A stretch of DNA of 11,875 nucleotides, from NCBI GenBank assembly GCA_003024985.2, contig PXIH01S0001813.1; one strand, written 5' to 3'. Below are positions 7,766 to 11,875 of the stretch, one piece after another (position 1 is the stretch's first letter; each line of letters opens with the position of its first letter). The position numbers and the translations under genes are program-made. A model generated the notes under the pieces. It was given only the letters and a program-made list of their open reading frames with translations. It was not told the DNA's origin and did not search any database. Source of the stretch: Euperipatoides rowelli (lineage: Eukaryota > Onychophora > Udeonychophora > Euonychophora > Peripatopsidae).

Positions 7766-8924
7766 AAAATAATCTGTTATTGTGAATAGCCTAAAATGAA
7801 AATTCTGTTTACAATTAACAAATTTCATTTTTAGATTCGGTTTAATTTTTATTACAAAGATTTTAGTTTTTAAAATATAAGCCATTTTCATGGAATTGTA
7901 AAATTTCAAGTTGGCAATTGGTCAACTATTTACATATAGCATTTAACAATGATCAGTCAATGTTTGATCTTTCATGGTTATTGATTTCTGCTGTTTCTAT
8001 TAATCACTTGTTTAGATTGAGTATTTGAGGTTATTTTAAAACTCTGATCAATAACTGCAGTACTCTGACAAAAGTATTGTCCAAATGCTGTCTAATTCTT
8101 TTTTAAAATCTAGTAATTGCAATTTAAGCATACAAAAGTGGTTGCACCTTTTTTATATTAAATCTGAAAACAATGATTGTGTCTGTAGTGAAAGCCTTCA
8201 AACATGTCATAAGCTACAATCAGTTAATAAATAAAAACAAAAATTCAATCTAATTATGATGCAAAGTATAACGTGTGGTTAATTTAAATGATTAATAGCC
8301 TATAAGTCATTTGTGGTGATTCTAAATCAGACAGTTGTGTAGCCTACTGTAATGTTCTTATTTGTAATAGCTGAATTTATTATGACAATGTTTTTTTTTT
8401 TTTGGTCAGACACTGGTCACTGGTTAAAAAGAAGCTACTCCATTGGTCTAATATCTAGGCCTACCTGATAGTAAAAATTGAAACAAAAAAATTTTTTTTT
8501 TATTATTACCGGTATTATTTTTAATAAAATTTCACAAATTGATAGTTTTGAAAGTTAATGTCATGTAGGCTACAGCATGTCTAAGGATGATTTTATGTTT
8601 TTGACTGGGCATGTAAATTTGTTTCGCACACTTTTAGCTGTGCAAGTGATATGAAAAAAAAAAATAGAATTATCAAGAACTGATTAAAATCGACAATGCT
8701 TGTGCCTATGCTTATCTTTTTTGTTTGGAATAACTAAATATTTAAAATGCATTTTTTTTTTATGTAAGTTATCTAATTTCTCTTAAAGCAAAGCTATTTT
8801 ATGAAAAATCATGTTTGTACAATTAATAAAAAAAAAGTAATTTATAGTGATTTTATGATAAAATCAAGAGAGTTTGCAGGTGTATTTAATTTGTTAAAAA
8901 AACTTTGTTTTCTTTCTTTTTTGT
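7766..8924. other. AT-rich sequence with footprint-type motifs, no gene recognised
   Basis: No frame with splice signals was found. It holds heptamers at 7787, 8296, 8340 and 8566, TAGGCCTA at 8456, TACCGGTA at 8507, a chained TAGCCTACTGTA at 8340-8351, and a 13-base T-run at 8391-8403. A weak inverted pair (GGTTATTGAT at about 7976 with ATCAATAACT at about 8047) is not convincing. Confidence 0.45.
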
Positions 8925-8954
8925 GTTAGGGTAATATTATGTTAGGGTAATATT
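8925..8954 (+). repeat. 16-base tandem duplication
   Basis: GTTAGGGTAATATT occurs at 8925-8938 and again at 8941-8954. A pyrimidine tract precedes it and mimics a splice acceptor, but every frame after it closes quickly. Confidence 0.8.
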
Positions 8955-9683
8955 TTGTAATTCATTTTTAATTTACTGTATGTTGATTTTACTTTAACTT
9001 ATGTAAATTTTTCTAATTTGTGAAATAAATATTTTTAAAACCTAGCTGGCATACCAGCCAATTTTCTCGATGCTATCAGAAAATGTTTATAAATCTTTTT
9101 TGTAGCCTATGATTGTAGTATTGCTTTAAAAAAAATAGCTACGGTAGGCTACCTTTTTTTTAAAAAATATGAGAAAAAAATTGAATTTTAATATATATTG
9201 AGTTAGCCTATTTCTACAAAAAAAAAAATAGGCTGGTACTATAGCCTAATATTTAAAAAAAAGAGTACTGTACTATAATATTTAATAAGAGCAAGCCCTG
9301 GCAAATAAATCAGTTTTTGATAAATTCAAACTTTTTTTAACATCTTCTTAGTCACTTGATTCAAGCATGTTTTAAATAACACTCACGGTAGGCCTATATT
9401 GCCAAATAATTTTACAATGTCAACATTAAAAAGTCTGATTATAGATTTTTACAAAAAAAAAAAACCAACAACCCATAAATATAAATATTTACTGCAGTTA
9501 GGCCTATTTTTAATTTTTTTTTTTTTAAATAGGCTAATATGAACAATAACAAAAATGTCAAGAAAAATATGTAGGCTATAAAACAAAAATGTTAATAATG
9601 TATTTAAAATAAAATGAGCAAGTAACCTATTAGTCTTCATTTGTAGACATATAGACCTGGTCATTTAGTGTAACAAGGTTAAA
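8955..9683. other. AT-rich sequence dense in footprint-type motifs
   Basis: Six TAGGCTA/TAGCCTA heptamers (9103, 9145, 9204, 9242, 9530, 9572), TAGGCCTA at 9389 and 9499, and TACGGTA at 9140 fused to a heptamer make this one of the densest parts of the window. A minus-strand open frame over 9449-9664 is dominated by Phe/Lys/Ile low complexity from A/T runs and is not a gene. Confidence 0.5.
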
Positions 9684-9830
9684 GTTTCATGAGGGAAATA
9701 AAGTTTGTCTTAGTGTGTATAAAATTAGATATTTAACTTTAGATACAAAATTTAAAAATAGATTATGTCTTGCAGTCAAACTTTATTTCCCTCCTATAAT
9801 TTGATGCAGATTGCACAATCTTATGAAACA
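9684..9830. repeat. Inverted duplication with a 17-bp perfect arm
   Basis: GAGGGAAATAAAGTTTG at 9691-9707 is the exact reverse complement of 9777-9793. Outer pieces also pair: GTTTCATGAG (9684-9693) with CTTATGAAAC (9821-9830). Relative to the left arm, the right arm has roughly 26-30 extra bases between the two paired blocks. This looks like an inverted duplication followed by an indel in one arm. Confidence 0.7.
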
Positions 9831-10051
9831 TTTTCCCTTCTGACAAAACAGTTTTATTGCTGTTTAATAATTAGACAATTTTAATTTATTATTTAATTCC
9901 ATTTCACATTTTATTATGGATCAAAATTAAGTCACTTGCAATATCTTTGGAGTTAAAAATTTACTGTAAAAGAAGCACAATTTTGATAGCTTTTTTGGCA
10001 CTTGTGAGTCCTCCCTCCCCACTCAAAATTTCAACTTTTAATTAAAAAAAT

Positions 10052-10062
10052 CCCCCCCCCCC
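10052..10062 (+). repeat. 11-base C-run
   Basis: Directly abuts the left end of the repeat cluster at 10068. The related copy at 198-318 also has a C-rich stretch just to its left (about 181-191). Confidence 0.85.
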
Positions 10063-10067
10063 TCTCA

Positions 10068-10435
10068 CTGTATTATAAAATATTAAAACTATCAATAAGG
10101 GGTTAATACATCATTTGATTATCCTAGGGTTAGCACATAATGGATTTCACACCTACTGTAATGCAATATAAAACTGTCCAAAAGAGGATATTGGAACTTT
10201 TGATTATCATAGGTAACTTTGGGGCATAGTGGATTTCACATGTAGTTGAAGTTAGTGTTCAGGGTAAGGGTTAAGGTTAGTTAGATAGTTTTAATTTCAT
10301 TACAGTACTAACCTTAACCCTTACCCTGAACCCTACTCCAACTACATGTACATGTGAAATCCACTATGGCCCAACCCTAGATAATCCAAATGTGCAATAA
10401 CCCCTTTTTGATAGTTTTAATATTCCATAATACAG
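10068..10435. repeat. Head-to-head cluster of ~130-bp repeat units (foldback)
   Basis: Outer arms 10068-10150 and 10353-10435 are inverted repeats of about 83 bp; both begin, read inward, with CTGTATTAT and reach TGGATTTCAC. Within them is a truncated direct unit (10068-10152), a complete direct unit of about 127 bp (10155-10281), a 25-base inverted unit head (10282-10306), and a complete inverted unit of about 129 bp (10307-10435). Direct and inverted unit tails pair almost perfectly (about 10223-10281 with 10307-10371). Unit tails contain GGGTAAGGGTTAAGGTTAG, resembling degenerate telomere-type repeats. No transposase or clear target duplication is seen. Confidence 0.8.
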
Positions 10436-10612
10436 GAAGGACGTTTAAAAAAAAAAAAAGATTAAAATTATAAATGGGAGGGCGGGGGACTGCATAAGTG
10501 CCGCTTTTTGTAGTAATTTGGCAGAAATAGGGACCCCAAATGGATTGGGGCTTTAACTAAGTAAGCACAGCACTCAAATTGCAAGATAGCATTACAAAAT
10601 TTCCTTAGAAGG
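10436..10612. other. Short unassigned segment between repeat cluster and LINE tail
   Basis: Contains a 13-base A-run (about 10447-10459), a GGGAGGGCGGGGG block (10477-10489), and CCCCAA/TTGGGG arms around five bases near 10534-10550. No gene is seen. Confidence 0.45.
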
Positions 10613-11280
10613 TAATAATAATAATTTTATTTCCATGGACTTAAATTACAAAGTATTGGAATGCGTCAATATAAAAACAAAATACAAGTAAAACATTCAA
10701 AAAATTATACAAATAAAGATAAAAAAATACATACTGAGTATATACAAACACATACAATTCCAAACTATCCCCTACTAGTCACATTATTATCTTATAATAA
10801 TTCTTCCTAACGTCACAAACTAAATTACATTAACCTATATATTCCAAAACACTCCCATATTATATAAGCATCTTTTTATTAAATAGCTTTTTAATTTAAG
10901 TTATAATCTACTTTTAGTATTGATAGATTTGATTTCACTTGGAAGCTTATTAAAGAATCTTCTACCAGCTATCAATGGATCCCTCTTAAACTCTTTGTTT
11001 CTTGTAAAATGATAATGACTATGAACATATTCCTCTCATTATATCTTGCACAGATGATCGTTTCGTACATATATAGGCCTATATCACAAATATTGTCATT
11101 AAATTCAGATCTACAAAAACAGATTTGCAAGAGTCTCTAGTTCTTAATCTACTCAAACAACGAATAGCCCTCTTTTGCAACCTGAATATTATTACCATCT
11201 TGCCCATTCCCAACTTCCATTTTTTCACAACTTGTACATTGTTCAAGTTTACAATGATGTATGAGTAGTGGGCTTTAATG
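10613..11280 (-). mobile_element. 3' end of a non-LTR retrotransposon (LINE), truncated and decayed
   Basis: On the minus strand the C-terminal part of a LINE ORF2-type protein is readable in pieces. 11183-11082 begins with RLQKRAIR, a hallmark near the end of reverse transcriptase ORFs. 11073-11021 contains YMYETIICARYNERN. 11023-10904 contains HSHYHFTRNKEF and then FFNKLPSEIKSI, another well-known C-terminal motif. After a TAA (10903-10901) the same frame continues with LKSYLIKRCLYNMG to a TAG at 10837-10835. A 3' untranslated part follows, ending in a (TAA)n tail at 10625-10613. Sequence from 11184 to about 11280 is weaker, with WGNGQ-like codons in another frame. The Jockey/CR1/L2-like group is likely; the clade is not decided. 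The 5' part, endonuclease and catalytic YxDD region are absent. Confidence 0.85.
11074..11081. repeat. TAGGCCTA octamer interrupting the LINE frame
   Basis: The octamer sits exactly between two LINE frame segments (ending at 11082 and beginning at 11073). Skipping these eight bases joins the segments in one frame and restores the expected spacing between the DLNLMTI block and the YETI block, which indicates an 8-base net insertion after the LINE arrived. Adjacent TA dinucleotides make the exact edges ambiguous. Confidence 0.65.
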
Positions 11281-11875
11281 TTTCATGTGTCAATAAAATT
11301 CCAGACCCAACCCTACTTATACCAAATTAAGTCATGCACATTCATTGCTTGCCAAAATATTCATACATGCCCAGTACCAACTTGATGAGTAAGGAAACAA
11401 AAATGAAACGTTAATATCCTAAAAAACCCAACCCAATCTGACAACTAGAAACATGATTTTACCATCTTTTTCAACTTTGGGGTGGGGGAGCTCCCTCTCC
11501 CCCCTTAGCGAAGGCCCTGCTCCAGCATATATAAGTTTAAATTTTATATGTCTGATAAGTATCATATTTTGATAAGTAATAGCTTGAAATGAATTTTAGC
11601 GCCTTCAATGGTCGCTTTGATCCATCTTGTATATATTATTATTTTGTATATATACCTATTTTATTTAATTTTCCGATTTATTGTTTTTTAATTATCAATT
11701 ATAACATCTCCGGGAAGAATAATGTTATTGTTTGGACTTTTAAATTGCAGTAGCCTAACCTATCTGATTGCAGTGATTATTTCTGTAGCAGTGGATTAGG
11801 CTTTTTTTCAAGGCCCAGGATAATGTCTTTTCTTTTTGGTGATATTTTATTATAGAATTTATATTCAGAGTGTGA
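11281..11875. other. Unassigned right end of the window
   Basis: No gene recognised. It holds a GC-rich block at about 11479-11518 with the perfect palindrome GGGAGCTCCC (11486-11495) and flanking G/C runs, and one heptamer at 11751. LINE-like codons could not be followed into this part. Confidence 0.4.

Noticed and set aside
7694-7909. 71-codon minus-strand frame.
   Set aside because: Its end lies in the G-rich repeat and the rest is AT-rich low complexity.
9042-9072. 31-base minus-strand micro-exon candidate whose phase fits the exon at 3067-3226.
   Set aside because: Donor GTTTTA is poor, it contains a small palindrome, and it lies 5.8 kb away with no other support.
9449-9664. 71-codon minus-strand frame with hydrophobic stretches.
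   Set aside because: Driven by T- and A-runs and crossed by three TAGGC-type words; no coding composition.
10255-10325. Interstitial telomere tract (GGGTAAGGGTTAAGG and its complement).
   Set aside because: The hexamers are irregular and belong to the tail of the ~130-bp repeat unit in both orientations, so they are repeat content and not a true telomeric array.

Overview
This is an AT-rich (roughly 70-75% A+T) eukaryotic window, almost entirely non-coding and full of decayed repeats. A spliced exon-like segment, a non-LTR retrotransposon fragment, a Gag-like relic and many dispersed repeat families indicate an animal. The abundance of short words such as TAGGCCTA reminds me of marine invertebrate genomes (for example echinoderms), but that is an impression and the species is not identified. 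There is no operon, rRNA, tRNA or CRISPR array.

Layout. 1-400 holds a copy of a ~130-bp tandem-type repeat, a YY1-like motif and a small hairpin. 1080-2035 (+) is a heavily mutated Gag-like reading frame with a capsid-like segment and a zinc-knuckle-like segment. 3067-3226 (-) is the best candidate for a real host exon: 53 open codons between a good acceptor and a good donor, and GC-richer than its surroundings. 3780-5010 is a GC-richer island of nested repeats: a 99-bp foldback, direct and inverted copies of a GTGTGATGTCATAC-containing unit, and a CGAAGATGA repeat. 5360-6600 carries four copies of a stem-loop word (AAACACCCAG or AAACATCCAG). 6860-7765 has two copies of a G-rich repeat and an ATT microsatellite. 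9684-9830 is an inverted duplication. 10068-10435 is a head-to-head cluster of the same ~130-bp units seen at the left end. 10613 to about 11280 (-) is the 3' end of a LINE with a (TAA)n tail.

The most unusual signal is spread over the whole window. The heptamer TAGGCTA/TAGCCTA occurs about 37 times by eye (18 and 19 per orientation, about one expected), with six TAGGCCTA octamers. A second series of the same form (TACGGTA/TACCGTA/TACCGGTA, plus TACTGTA/TACAGTA) is also enriched, and the two are sometimes joined through a shared TA. They have the shape TA-NNN-TA or TA-NNNN-TA, which is the form of excision footprints of TA-targeting Tc1/mariner-type transposons. One octamer interrupts the LINE reading frame, and the frame aligns again when those 8 bases are skipped. 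My leading hypothesis is that the window is saturated with transposon footprints or equivalent micro-insertions. This is an inference from the words alone.
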